Positions 36,201 to 44,518 are shown, numbered from the stretch's first letter. The stretch: 64,000 bases of DNA from Flavobacterium denitrificans DSM 15936 (GCF_000425445.1 NZ_AUDL01000004.1:124001-188000), one strand, 5' to 3'. Made by a program: numbers and translations. Notes: generated by a model not told the origin, from the sequence alone.

Positions 36201-38640
36201 TCTGGTACTACTAACCTATTTACACGAATATTCTGACTGGGTAGTTACTTTTGATAAAAATTTGGGTCCCCAAGTATTTGACCAGCCTTCTGGGAGTGGA
36301 AAAATACCATTTCTATTGGACTATGTCCCAGGTGAAGAAGTTTCCGGTATTTCCTCATATCTGACAACTAAGCCTTCAAGTGAAATCATAGGTTTATTAA
36401 GTCCTCATTTTGAATCTTTCGGATTGAATATCGATAGTCCAGAGAGCAGAAACAAAATTCAAACTATTCTTGAAGATCTAAGAGCCATCAGCAGTTCTCT
36501 GGTATTACAGCTAAACTCTACAAAAAATAAAGCATTTGAAGCTATAGGAACAGCTTTTTCTAAAAGAGTTTTAGAGAAAAAAGGATTGTTGGAAAATGCT
36601 TTCCTCATCCCGATAGACCTGCACCAAAATCTTTTTGAGAGTTTAAGTACAAATTCTAAAAGCCGGGCAGATAATTTGTTTATTTCCATCAATAAGGAGA
36701 AAAGAGAAATAAAAATAGCTGTACTGGAAATAAAGTGCAGAAGTTCTTTAGGGTCATCAGAACGAGAAGAATTAAAAGTAAAAATGATTGAGCAGATTGA
36801 TAATACAATTGCAGCAATTAAGCATCATTTTGATCCAAATGATTACAAGAGCAATGATCGTTTAGATCGTGAAATAAAAAATAAGGAATTAAAATCATTA
36901 TTCAGTTTTTATATTGAGAGGGCATACAGATACAACTACATGTCTGAAAATGCCTACAATAGTTATATTGATTTCATTCAAACCCTAAATAACGGATTTG
37001 AAATTAAGTTTATCCGATTGGGATTTATTTTTGATTTTTCTTTTGAGCAAAAACATCAAAAGCAAAATTTTGATCATAACACAACCATTTTCACCTTTGG
37101 ACATAAATTAATTGGTGATATTCTAGATCAGCAGTCCGATCTAAATACCAAGCGACTGGAAGATACAGAGCTTGACAAGGACTTGATTTCAGCCTTTGAA
37201 TCTAATAATAAACTCAAACCATTTATCCACAAGTTTAAATCAAAACTTAAAACATCTTCTGATGAAGAAAAAGAAGATAGTAATCTGAGCGATGTTCACG
37301 ACTTATATGAAGAGGATATAAAAGATTTCTCCGATGAGATTGTAAATGAACAAACTAATAATGAAATAGAATCGGATGATGAGAATAATTATGAGATTGA
37401 ATCTGAAAGTAATACTTTAAATTATCAAGTCCCTGATTTTGATATTATAGTTGGAAAGAACAGTATTTCTGACCAATTTGGAATTATTGGAACTTCCATA
37501 CACAATAAGAAGATTGCAATAGACCTATCTGAAACCAATACTATAAGTTTATTTGGTGTACAGGGTGGAGGAAAAAGTTATACCATTGGTACTATCAGTG
37601 AAATGGTCCTGAAACAATTTTCAAATATTAATAAACTTCCTTCTCCCTTGGCTGGAGTAATTTTCCACTATAGTGAAAGTATGGACTATGAACCGGAATT
37701 TACATCAATGACAGATGCTAATACAAATATTACAGAATTAAAGAAATTAAAAGAATTATACGGCGCCGAACCGGATACTATTGAAGATGTCATAATATTA
37801 ACTCCTGCAGATAAATTAGATGAACGTAGAGAAGAATTTCCATCTATACAGGTTGAAGCTATAGCCTTTAACTCAAAAGAACTGAATGTTCAGGACTGGA
37901 TGTTTCTACTTGGGGCAGTTGGAAACGACTCGTCATATATTAAGCAGTTGAAATTTATGATGAAAGAGCAGCGTAGGAATATTACTTTGGAAGGACTAAG
38001 AGAAAGTGTTGAGTCATCTGAGCTACTTTCAAACGGTCAAAAATCTTTGGCTAGGCAGAAGCTTAGTTTCGCCCAGGAGTACATTATCGATAGCTTCTTT
38101 CTTAAGGAAGTTTTAAAACCAGGGAGGCTAGTCATTGTAGATTTACGAGATGAGTTCATCGTTAAAGACGAAGCATTAGGATTGTTCGTTATTATGCTTA
38201 ATATTTTTTCAGGAGTAAAAACATTTAATAATAAACACTTTAACAAGTTTATTGTCTTCGACGAAGCTCATAAATACATGGACAATAAAGATTTGACAAA
38301 TAATATAGTTACAGCAATACGAGAAATGAGGCATAAAGGGGTAAGTATTATGATTGCCAGTCAAGATCCACCTAGTTTACCTAATGAAATTATAGAATTA
38401 AGCAGTATTGTTTTACTTCATAAATTTAACTCCCCTCAATGGCTAAAACATATTCAAAAGTCCTTAACACAGTTGAATGGCTTAACTGCTGCTGATATGA
38501 GTGTTTTAAAACCTGGTGAAGGCTTTCTCTGGGCTTCCAAAGCATCTGAACAAAGCATAACAACAAAGCCAGTAAAAATAACTACAAGACCAAGGGTTAC
38601 GAATCACGGAGGCGCAACCAAAAAAGCTACAGGGAACTAA
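33262..38640 (+). CDS. Giant HerA/FtsK-like ATPase with candidate internal nuclease motif (MAD8-like)
   Basis: 1792 residues from ATG 33262 (an upstream TTG-type start would overlap the previous gene). The N-terminal about 1100 residues are unrecognised. A candidate PD-(D/E)XK signature lies at 'NLFISINKEKREIKIAVLEIKC' with E1156-x-K1158. An acidic low-complexity linker follows at about 1330-1385. The C-terminus is a HerA/FtsK-type motor: Walker A GVQGGGKS (1432-1439), 'IVDLRDEF' (D1627), Walker B 'VFDEAH' (D1667, E1668), and a sensor-like 'MIASQDPPSLPNEI'. Such motors translocate or remodel DNA; here it is probably the effector engine of the defence system. The stop overlaps the PP2C start by one base. 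Confidence 0.82.
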   Translation: MNVKNLTRYYQYIIELIVETYKEEFETSKPGHCMKITGLGTEQLLSLWEVITEHFKNLNTFIVDEVQQGKHYISATKLIELRNQQKKPLLILVPSNSRTAAEDSYGNATFKEISLERIEPILVKSLQEKIPAEVSPFVRTIISYIQSLNQTSLLSYLIALEEDSFTKESIGRNLPYLGLLPDCSLVYDEKLIRSRLNLNMTSCSILASFNKPIYDRVDELQIKKDSLQKKFIQLFRNEDGITSLNKLVEIVGEKYSELWFDKWDIPSFNFKEVKLEIIEIRSTDFTNDEGKKVLLSDGASNAKVTIRFKTTPEPKDIEELKYFRVVLMAVDGFSGQEIITLRKLKNTNSRQSYREARIELNANNIEEGAYFFKVLAEDELGNILNINDDFDEDNIQRIWQQNECSSESKKDLKYKLKCDSEDFDYFIDINSEKEETKRKDKLNNVLQAFFKYNIDNLRQEIALDSPEPSDLSNTWLNDDKIKLSSIFHINYSNKHNYQIILSSKLRMIENEILNNSNHFGFVNVLISDNNITLGLQNIEYIMSSLTDIAPKKLLELRKTVFEKIKNSNNSQNGVLETTNLYKIKEDLKTYLEHYNNWLVNLNKKIEKSDVSEEEKENIKLLYTEVQFLDAVKIKTKLPTGGSVSALLLSPLHPLRLVWFINLLDQFEEWFNKTLQYNSHIREWQQLENLFLSELNPSSSPLVLVDPNQFINYEYLGELSFGWGIYINSSTPTPNDSLVPISHQLKYYFRHLLNIDTGNVINNDVSRPLVVKHIKNFLIQHPYTDTLIINLFNVGDAEVFADAFVDLSKQSEYHDTKFEVRIFIGQESLIEHGLALKALLNPETNISEEAELFSQPSKNRLFPKLRFSINNIKDFVKNPIVFNAHISFLINPFASKITLYKPYRTYKSTHLNSLIIDPATDVEINKESEKITWTNYVKLENPKENLINKLYTSYQVFTSGSLAAHATDAVPAAQLSLTDRDLVLLTYLHEYSDWVVTFDKNLGPQVFDQPSGSGKIPFLLDYVPGEEVSGISSYLTTKPSSEIIGLLSPHFESFGLNIDSPESRNKIQTILEDLRAISSSLVLQLNSTKNKAFEAIGTAFSKRVLEKKGLLENAFLIPIDLHQNLFESLSTNSKSRADNLFISINKEKREIKIAVLEIKCRSSLGSSEREELKVKMIEQIDNTIAAIKHHFDPNDYKSNDRLDREIKNKELKSLFSFYIERAYRYNYMSENAYNSYIDFIQTLNNGFEIKFIRLGFIFDFSFEQKHQKQNFDHNTTIFTFGHKLIGDILDQQSDLNTKRLEDTELDKDLISAFESNNKLKPFIHKFKSKLKTSSDEEKEDSNLSDVHDLYEEDIKDFSDEIVNEQTNNEIESDDENNYEIESESNTLNYQVPDFDIIVGKNSISDQFGIIGTSIHNKKIAIDLSETNTISLFGVQGGGKSYTIGTISEMVLKQFSNINKLPSPLAGVIFHYSESMDYEPEFTSMTDANTNITELKKLKELYGAEPDTIEDVIILTPADKLDERREEFPSIQVEAIAFNSKELNVQDWMFLLGAVGNDSSYIKQLKFMMKEQRRNITLEGLRESVESSELLSNGQKSLARQKLSFAQEYIIDSFFLKEVLKPGRLVIVDLRDEFIVKDEALGLFVIMLNIFSGVKTFNNKHFNKFIVFDEAHKYMDNKDLTNNIVTAIREMRHKGVSIMIASQDPPSLPNEIIELSSIVLLHKFNSPQWLKHIQKSLTQLNGLTAADMSVLKPGEGFLWASKASEQSITTKPVKITTRPRVTNHGGATKKATGN

Positions 38641-39329
38641 TGAAAACAGAACAGTTAACAGGAAAAGGAAAAAGGGAAACAAACCAGGATTTTGTCTGTA
38701 TTGACAGATTAAAATCTGGAGCTTCATTTTTTCTGATTGCCGATGGTATGGGAGGTTATGAAAAAGGAGATGAAGCGGCAAGGATTGTTTCTGAAAATAT
38801 TTTCACATTTCTCAATTATGTCGAAAGTATAAATGAACAAAGCATACAACAAGCTATTCAAAAAGCTAATTTGGCTATAAAACAATTTAATTTAAAAAAT
38901 AGTATTAAATCTGGTGCTACTATAGGCGGAATTATTGTAGATAAAGATATTTCCCATGTTTTTTGGGTTGGAGACGTAATGGTTTACAAAACAAGAAAAG
39001 ATAAAGTATTGTATCAAAGCAAAGGCCATACATTAGTGAATAGTATGTTAGAATCCAGAAGTATAAAAGAAGAGAAATCTTTAGAGAGATATAAGCATAT
39101 AGTAACTAGATCTATATCAGGAAAACCTTCTGAATCAAGTATAGGATATCAGTCTATCCAATTCTTAGAAGGTGACATATTTATTATTTGTTCTGATGGG
39201 GTTCACAATATTATTTCGATAGAGCAGATTCTTGTTCTTGGCATTCAAGAAAATGGTTTGCAAGAATTAGAAAGAAGATTTATCAAAGAGGCACAGGATA
39301 ATTATTCTATTATTTTCGTGACACATTAA
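38640..39329 (+). CDS. PP2C-family Ser/Thr protein phosphatase
   Basis: 229 residues. Metal-binding motifs of PP2C are intact: N15-Q-D17 (RETNQDF), D35-G-M-G-G (IADGMGGYEKGD), SGAT (91-94), WVGD (D112) and SDG (D186). The enzyme removes phosphate from Ser/Thr, and the obvious partner is the kinase encoded in the same operon; a kinase/phosphatase switch could control defence activation (inference). It overlaps the HerA-like gene by one base (TAATG), so it is translationally coupled and the last gene of the operon. A hairpin TTAGTCC/GGACTAA (39400-39406/39423-39429) follows. Confidence 0.88.
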   Translation: MKTEQLTGKGKRETNQDFVCIDRLKSGASFFLIADGMGGYEKGDEAARIVSENIFTFLNYVESINEQSIQQAIQKANLAIKQFNLKNSIKSGATIGGIIVDKDISHVFWVGDVMVYKTRKDKVLYQSKGHTLVNSMLESRSIKEEKSLERYKHIVTRSISGKPSESSIGYQSIQFLEGDIFIICSDGVHNIISIEQILVLGIQENGLQELERRFIKEAQDNYSIIFVTH

Positions 39330-39714
39330 TTCTTTAGATATCAAAATCTATGTAATATAGACCGCTAATTATCTCAAAATGCACAATGTGGATTTGCTAT
39401 TAGTCCTGGAAATAATTTACAAGGACTAAAGTCCGTCTCATAATTGCTATGACAATTTCGTTTAAGTTGGTATCAATATGATAATTCCCCGATGGAAGAA
39501 CATCAAACATATATTATTGCATTTATAATATCATTTTTAATACATTTAATTTATTAAAGTACATTGATTGACTGCGTTAAATTGATCAGGTATACAAAGC
39601 GCTACAAGGTAATTCATTAAATATGAGACCTATTCGGCTACCCCTTTTGGAGTGAACACGTTAAAACACCAATCAGATCAACAAATTAAGGAATAGGTAG
39701 GTCGCCCTGCCACC
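39330..39714. other. Gene-free gap between the defence operon and the integrase
   Basis: 385 bases, AT-rich. It contains the hairpin TTAGTCC 39400-39406 / GGACTAA 39423-39429 (weak terminator). No ORF; the missing N-terminal coding part of the integrase is not found here in any frame. The integrase frame has a stop (TAG) only 21 bases before its ATG. Confidence 0.65.
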
Positions 39715-40566
39715 ATGAAAAACTACTATACAACACAGAGGTATATAGAAAAATTTCTTAGGGAGAAATATTACCGGAATGATATTATCCTTTCACAACT
39801 TACTTATAAATTTATTCTGGACTTTGAACGCTACCTTTTTAATTATGTTCCTAAGGACCACCAAAAGCCGCTTAACAATAACGGAATCATGAAGCATATA
39901 GAAAGGCTGCGCAAAATGATAAATATGGCTGTTAAGTTGGATTGGTTGTTCAAAGATCCCTTCGCTAGTTTCAAGAAGCATTTTGATAAAGTGGAACGGG
40001 AGTCATTAAACAGCAAAGAGCTAATAGCATTCGCAAATAAAGAGTTTACTATTGAGCGGCTAAGGCATGTTCGGGATATGTTTTTGTATAGCTACTACAC
40101 AGGTCTTTCCTATATCGAACTCGCTGAACTTACTCCGAACAATATTATCACAGGTATAGACGGAGGATTGTGGATATCTACAAGCAGGGCAAAAACAGAT
40201 ACAGGAGTACGTGTACCACTGCTGCCACAGGCAATAGAATTGATGGAGAAGTATAGAGATGATCCGAGAGCTCTGAATAACGGTACAGTTTTCCCTGTAA
40301 TTTCAAATCAGCGAATGAATGGCTACCTCAAAGAGGTCGCTGACATCTGTGGGATAACCAAGAGGTTGACTTTTCATATAGCACGTCATACTTTTGCAAC
40401 TACTGTTACATTGAGCAATGGAGTACCAATTGAAAGCGTCTCAAAAATGCTCGGCCATACCAGTATCCGTACCACACAGATTTATGCTAAGGTTGTAGAG
40501 CAAAAACTAAGCGACGACATGCGAAATCTTGAACAGCGAATATCTGCTAAGGTATTAACGTCTTGA
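39715..40566 (+). CDS. Tyrosine recombinase (integrase), N-terminally shortened
   Basis: 283 residues. It contains the core-binding domain (MKNYYTTQRYIEKFLREKYY ...) and the catalytic domain with HxxR at 'FHIARHTFATTVTLSNG', H in 'LGHTSIRTTQIYAKV' and the nucleophilic Tyr there. The first catalytic Arg position reads 'YYTGLSYIEL', as in Bacteroidetes IntDOT-type enzymes that lack it. Typical family members have about 400 residues; the arm-binding domain of about 110-120 residues is absent, and nothing in frame upstream supplies it. It may be inactive for integration or act only in excision. It marks one edge or the middle of the mobile element. Confidence 0.82.
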   Translation: MKNYYTTQRYIEKFLREKYYRNDIILSQLTYKFILDFERYLFNYVPKDHQKPLNNNGIMKHIERLRKMINMAVKLDWLFKDPFASFKKHFDKVERESLNSKELIAFANKEFTIERLRHVRDMFLYSYYTGLSYIELAELTPNNIITGIDGGLWISTSRAKTDTGVRVPLLPQAIELMEKYRDDPRALNNGTVFPVISNQRMNGYLKEVADICGITKRLTFHIARHTFATTVTLSNGVPIESVSKMLGHTSIRTTQIYAKVVEQKLSDDMRNLEQRISAKVLTS

Positions 40567-41222
40567 AAGCAAAGAATTTTTATTATTAAGCTGGTTGAGA
40601 ACAACCGGCTTTTTATACTGTGTTACTATAATTTTGCTTATAAAGCACTTAATTTCAAAAAAAAATAGTTATATTTTATAGCTAATAGTTTTAAATAAAT
40701 CTATTAAAAACCTAGAAAGAATTTGAGATAAACCCAAATTATCAATCTTTTTTAGTTATATTACTTCTGTCTAATCTTGGGGAATGGCATCCTGTCGTAG
40801 AGAAAACTCCCAGCAACAAAGAAGTGCCTATTTTACCTATTTCATGGCAACAATAGTTTTTTATTCAGTAAGTTAAAATTAATTCATCCCATGCAAACTT
40901 CAAAGTTAATATCAGAACTCATTAATAAACAAGGAACTGATCAAAAGATGACTGTCAAAGAAGTCATCTTTTTAAATAATACAAATGGCTAAACTTCCAA
41001 TCCTTCTAATATGAGTAAATCTTAGAAATAAGCTATATGCGCTCAAAAATCAATCACATAATTAATAGTAATAATTGCAGAATAAATAATTATACAAGTA
41101 TTCGCTGGATTTAGAGCATATGTGATCTTGAGTAGTGCATTGCAAACCTTAGTCCGGAATAATCTGGTAAATGGAAACAGGGAATCGGCTCAAATTTACC
41201 AAAATAGTAAGGTGAGAAACCT
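40567..41222. other. Gene-poor region after the integrase
   Basis: 656 bases. A terminator lies at 40589-40614: AGCTGGTTG (40589-40597) pairs with CAACCGGCT (40602-40610), then four T. The only ORF seen, 40891-40992, would encode 33 residues (MQTSKLISELINKQG...) and I cannot support it as a gene. Nothing else recognised. Confidence 0.6.
40589..40614 (+). terminator. Terminator after the integrase gene
   Basis: Nine-position stem AGCTGGTTG/CAACCGGCT with one T-G pair, AGAA loop, T-run. It lies 23 bases after the integrase stop. Confidence 0.75.
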
Positions 41223-41951
41223 TTACTTTCTACTGTTTAATTTACGTTTCAATAAGATCAAATTTAATTTTATATTATCATAAATTAGTCCTCCTAGTAA
41301 TACAAAACCTCCAAGAAATAAGACCTGTAATCCTATTTTGGAATAAAAAATACCTCCCGCAATACCCCCAATAAAAAAAAAGCTAATGATTGTAATGCGT
41401 AACTTAATTGAAGAAAAAAGTTCAGCCTTCTCTTTTTGTTCCCTGTAAAAGAAAAGTTGTGAGAGCTCAATGCCCAAATCGGTAAAAAGTCCCGTTAAAT
41501 GTGTGGTCCGGACAATAGAATTTGAGATCCTTGTAACAAATGAATTTTGCATTCCCATTGCAAATAGCAATGTAAAAGAAATTAAATGGGGAAACCCAGC
41601 AATTAGGTCATCTCCAAAGGTGGCAATAAAAAATAAAATTGCAATCTCAATAGAAGCAGGAATAACATGCACAATATTTTCTCTTCTACGTACTACCAAT
41701 TCCATTAGAAGACTAGAAGTAAAAGACCCCATAAAAAAGGAAAAAATATATAAGAAATACGTAATTGCTGTAAAGAAATCAAGTTTGAAAATTTCATCCA
41801 CAAAAAATGCAAAATGTCCCGTGACATTTGTTGTAAGGGTTTGAACGGAAAAAAATCCTGCCACATTTACCATTCCTGCAACAAAAGACAGAAGAGAAGC
41901 AATTTTTAAATTATGTTTTAAGTTTCTTTTTTTTCCTTGATGTTTGAACAT
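41223..41951 (-). CDS. DUF1275 (YoaK-like) membrane protein
   Basis: 242 residues from ATG 41951; an upstream in-frame TTG (41993) was not chosen. Six hydrophobic segments. The segments 'LSFVAGMVNVAGFFSV' and 'TNVTGH' are the DUF1275 signature, as are 'AMGMQNSFVTRISNSIVRTTHLTGLFTDLGIEL' features. Function of the family is unknown; it is often found near stress and Crp/Fnr genes. It is transcribed in the same direction as the adjacent Crp/Fnr gene, 136 bases downstream of it. Confidence 0.85.
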   Translation of the reverse strand: MFKHQGKKRNLKHNLKIASLLSFVAGMVNVAGFFSVQTLTTNVTGHFAFFVDEIFKLDFFTAITYFLYIFSFFMGSFTSSLLMELVVRRRENIVHVIPASIEIAILFFIATFGDDLIAGFPHLISFTLLFAMGMQNSFVTRISNSIVRTTHLTGLFTDLGIELSQLFFYREQKEKAELFSSIKLRITIISFFFIGGIAGGIFYSKIGLQVLFLGGFVLLGGLIYDNIKLNLILLKRKLNSRK

Positions 41952-42087
41952 TTTTGATAATCCTTTTTTACGTGCATAATCCCTTATTTCCAAATAATTT
42001 TAATTTAAATACCTTGAAATTTTATGAAATAGGCATATCCATATTTTTACAAACAAATTTATATCCAGATTTAAATATATACTTACA

Positions 42088-42771
42088 TTAATAAAAATTA
42101 GCAATCTGGGTTAATCGCTGAAAATTCAGCAATTGGATTTTACGTCCTTCTGTCCAAATAAGATCCTCGTGCTTAAAATCATGAAGAACTCTTGCTAATG
42201 TTTCAGTAACAGTTCCGGACATGTTCGCTAAATCTGTTCGGGAAAGCATAATGGAAACATTCTTTTCAGAACCACTAACCCTATACTTATCATGTAAAAT
42301 CAATAGGCTGAGTGCAACCCGTTCTCTGACAGTTCTTTGCGACAATACAGCCATTAAATTTGCCATTACACTAAACTCATGACTTAAGCTTTTCAAAAGT
42401 AAGCGTGAAAATACTACAGAATTATTAAGTAAATTGAAAAAGTCCTCTTTAGAAATAAATGAAATAACTGAATTTTCAATAACCACAGCAGTATCCCCAT
42501 ATGCCTCCTCACTCAGTATAGCGGAATAACCAAAAAACTCTCCTGAATTGTAGATATAGATGATTTGTTCCCTCCCATCATTATCAACTTTATATTTTTT
42601 TATTTTACCAGTTTCAATATAAAAAATACCGGTGGGTAATGTCCCTTCGGTAAATACTGTCTGGTTTTTAACATATTTTTTACTTTGCATCACCTTTTCA
42701 AGCAAATCCTTATCACACTGAGGCAACTCGTTTAAAATATACTGATTATTGAAGATGAATTTTGAAATCAT
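42088..42771 (-). CDS. Crp/Fnr-family transcriptional regulator (copy 1)
   Basis: 227 residues from ATG 42771 (an in-frame TTG at 42783 would add four). N-terminal cyclic-nucleotide-binding-type beta barrel ('FTEGTLPTGIFYIETGKIKKY'), dimerisation helix ('NSVVFSRLLLKSLSHEFSVMAN'), C-terminal winged HTH ('LSRTDLANMSGTVTETLARVLHDFKHEDLI'). There is no N-terminal cysteine cluster, so it is not a [4Fe-4S] FNR; the effector is unknown. It is divergent from pckA with a perfect FNR-type palindrome (42812-42835) between them, suggesting that it controls pckA and itself. Related to the regulator at 55574. Confidence 0.88.
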   Translation of the reverse strand: MISKFIFNNQYILNELPQCDKDLLEKVMQSKKYVKNQTVFTEGTLPTGIFYIETGKIKKYKVDNDGREQIIYIYNSGEFFGYSAILSEEAYGDTAVVIENSVISFISKEDFFNLLNNSVVFSRLLLKSLSHEFSVMANLMAVLSQRTVRERVALSLLILHDKYRVSGSEKNVSIMLSRTDLANMSGTVTETLARVLHDFKHEDLIWTEGRKIQLLNFQRLTQIANFY

Positions 42772-42811
42772 AGCTAATTTCAAAGTTACGATATTTTTCC
42801 CTTGTCTTTCT

Positions 42812-42835
42812 AAAACTTGATTTAAATCAAGTTTT
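42812..42835. promoter_or_regulatory. Perfect 24-bp palindrome containing a FNR box
   Basis: Half AAAACTTGATTT (42812-42823) followed by its reverse complement. The core is TTGAT-TTAA-ATCAA, a perfect match to the FNR/Crp-family box. It lies between the divergent Crp/Fnr gene and pckA, centred about 66 bases before the predicted pckA transcription start. Confidence 0.85.
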
Positions 42836-42875
42836 ATGCACCATTTTAATCAACTAAATCGATTTCAAATCTGTC

Positions 42876-42883
42876 TACTTTTG
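42876..42883 (+). promoter_or_regulatory. pckA promoter -7 element
   Basis: TACTTTTG matches TAnnTTTG, with no good TTTG/TTG element at the usual distance upstream, which fits a promoter that depends on the activator at 42812-42835. It lies 28 bases before ATG 42911. Confidence 0.5.
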
Positions 42884-42910
42884 TACCATTGAAAATAAAA
42901 TTTTATCTCA

Positions 42911-44518
42911 ATGAGAATCATGAAACACATAGAACAACTGAAAAATATTGGTATCAATACCTCTAAAAAAATCCATTGGAATTTATCCGAACTTATATTA
43001 GTAACACAAACCGTAAATAGAGAACAGGGAGTTCTAACAAGTTCAGGAGCATTAGCCTGCGACACAGGCGAATTTACAGGCCGTTCACCTAAAGATAAAT
43101 ATATTGTAAAAGATGAAAAGACAACCGATTATATTTGGTGGGGAGATATAAATCATCCTTTCGCTCCGCAGGATTTTGATAATCTATACAATCGTGTCAC
43201 CGATTTTCTTTCAAATGACGAAATATATGTAAAGGATGTATATGCCTGTGCAAAAAAAGAATATCAATTAAAAGCAAGGGTAATTACTCAAAACCCATGG
43301 CAGAGCTTATTTGCCCATAATCTTTTTTTAAGACCATCTGAAAAAGAACTGGAAACTTTTGAACATGAATGGTTAATACTTGTTGCTCCCGAATTTAAAG
43401 CTGATCCTTTAATTGATAAAACACGCCAGCATAATTTTACGATAATTAACTTTACTAAAAAAATAATCCTTATCGGTGGCAGCGCTTATACCGGTGAAAT
43501 AAAAAAGGGGATTTTTACGGTTCTTAATTATATACTTCCCCATGAAAAAAATGTACTTTCCATGCACTGTTCTGCCAATATCGGTAAGCAGGGTGACACT
43601 GCCGTATTTTTTGGCTTGTCAGGAACGGGGAAAACTACACTTTCAGCAGATCCGTCCCGCGGGTTAATTGGTGATGATGAGCATGGTTGGGATAATGAAA
43701 ATGTATTTAATTTTGAAGGTGGCTGTTATGCTAAATGCGTGAACCTTAGTGAGGAAAAAGAACCTCAAATATTTTCCGCAGTACGATTTGGAACCCTGCT
43801 TGAAAATGTTCGATTCTTAGAAGGATCTAATATCGTTGATTACGATAACATTTCAGTAACCGAAAATACGAGAGCCGCTTATCCGATCCATTATATTGAT
43901 AATGCAATTAACCCATCTATTGGTGAAATCCCTAAAAATATATTTTTTCTGACTTGTGATGCTTTTGGGGTATTGCCTCCCATTTCCAAGCTAACAGTTG
44001 GCCAGGCAATGTATCATTTTATCTCAGGATATACGGCAAAGGTGGCGGGCACCGAAGCAGGGATAACCGAACCTCAAACTACTTTTTCTGCCTGCTTTGG
44101 CAAACCTTTTTTACCCCTTCATCCTACAAAATATGCAGAATTACTAGGAAGGAAACTGACAGAAAATAATGTAAATGTCTGGCTTATAAACACAGGTTGG
44201 TCAGGTGGTGCATATGGCGTTGGGGAGCGTATAAAACTTTCCTATACCCGGGCTATGATAACAGCAGTTCTTCAAGGCAGTTTTGATCACGCAGACTATA
44301 TACAACATCCTGTTTTTGGATTGCAAATGCCTTCAAAATGTGACGGTGTTCCCTCTGAAATCTTAAATCCAAAAAATACCTGGAACGATAAATCGGATTA
44401 TGATAAAAAAGCACAAAATCTAGCGGAGCAATTTATAGAGAATTTTAAATCTTTTGAATCTTATGCCAACCAAGAGATTCTAAATGGTGCACCTATGCTA
44501 AATACAATCCATAATTAA
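42911..44518 (+). CDS. pckA: Phosphoenolpyruvate carboxykinase (ATP)
   Basis: 535 residues. Converts oxaloacetate and ATP to PEP, CO2 and ADP (gluconeogenesis). Seen: 'FTGRSPKDKYIVKD' substrate loop, kinase-1a P-loop 'GLSGTGKTTLSADP', Mn2+/kinase-2 motif 'LIGDDEHGW', 'ENTRAAYPIHYID' and 'GYTAKVAGTE'. Length is normal for the family. ATG 42911 was chosen; ATG 42920 is an alternative. Presumably an accessory copy in addition to a chromosomal gene (inference). Likely under the Crp/Fnr box upstream. Confidence 0.95.
   Translation: MRIMKHIEQLKNIGINTSKKIHWNLSELILVTQTVNREQGVLTSSGALACDTGEFTGRSPKDKYIVKDEKTTDYIWWGDINHPFAPQDFDNLYNRVTDFLSNDEIYVKDVYACAKKEYQLKARVITQNPWQSLFAHNLFLRPSEKELETFEHEWLILVAPEFKADPLIDKTRQHNFTIINFTKKIILIGGSAYTGEIKKGIFTVLNYILPHEKNVLSMHCSANIGKQGDTAVFFGLSGTGKTTLSADPSRGLIGDDEHGWDNENVFNFEGGCYAKCVNLSEEKEPQIFSAVRFGTLLENVRFLEGSNIVDYDNISVTENTRAAYPIHYIDNAINPSIGEIPKNIFFLTCDAFGVLPPISKLTVGQAMYHFISGYTAKVAGTEAGITEPQTTFSACFGKPFLPLHPTKYAELLGRKLTENNVNVWLINTGWSGGAYGVGERIKLSYTRAMITAVLQGSFDHADYIQHPVFGLQMPSKCDGVPSEILNPKNTWNDKSDYDKKAQNLAEQFIENFKSFESYANQEILNGAPMLNTIHN

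Noticed and set aside
24183..38640. Classical type I restriction system or complete BREX type 2
   Set aside because: No HsdR helicase, and no PglX, PglY or PglZ-like protein is seen; only single parts match.
40891..40992. 33-residue ORF after the integrase
   Set aside because: Too short, no ribosome site or recognisable product; codon use gives no support.
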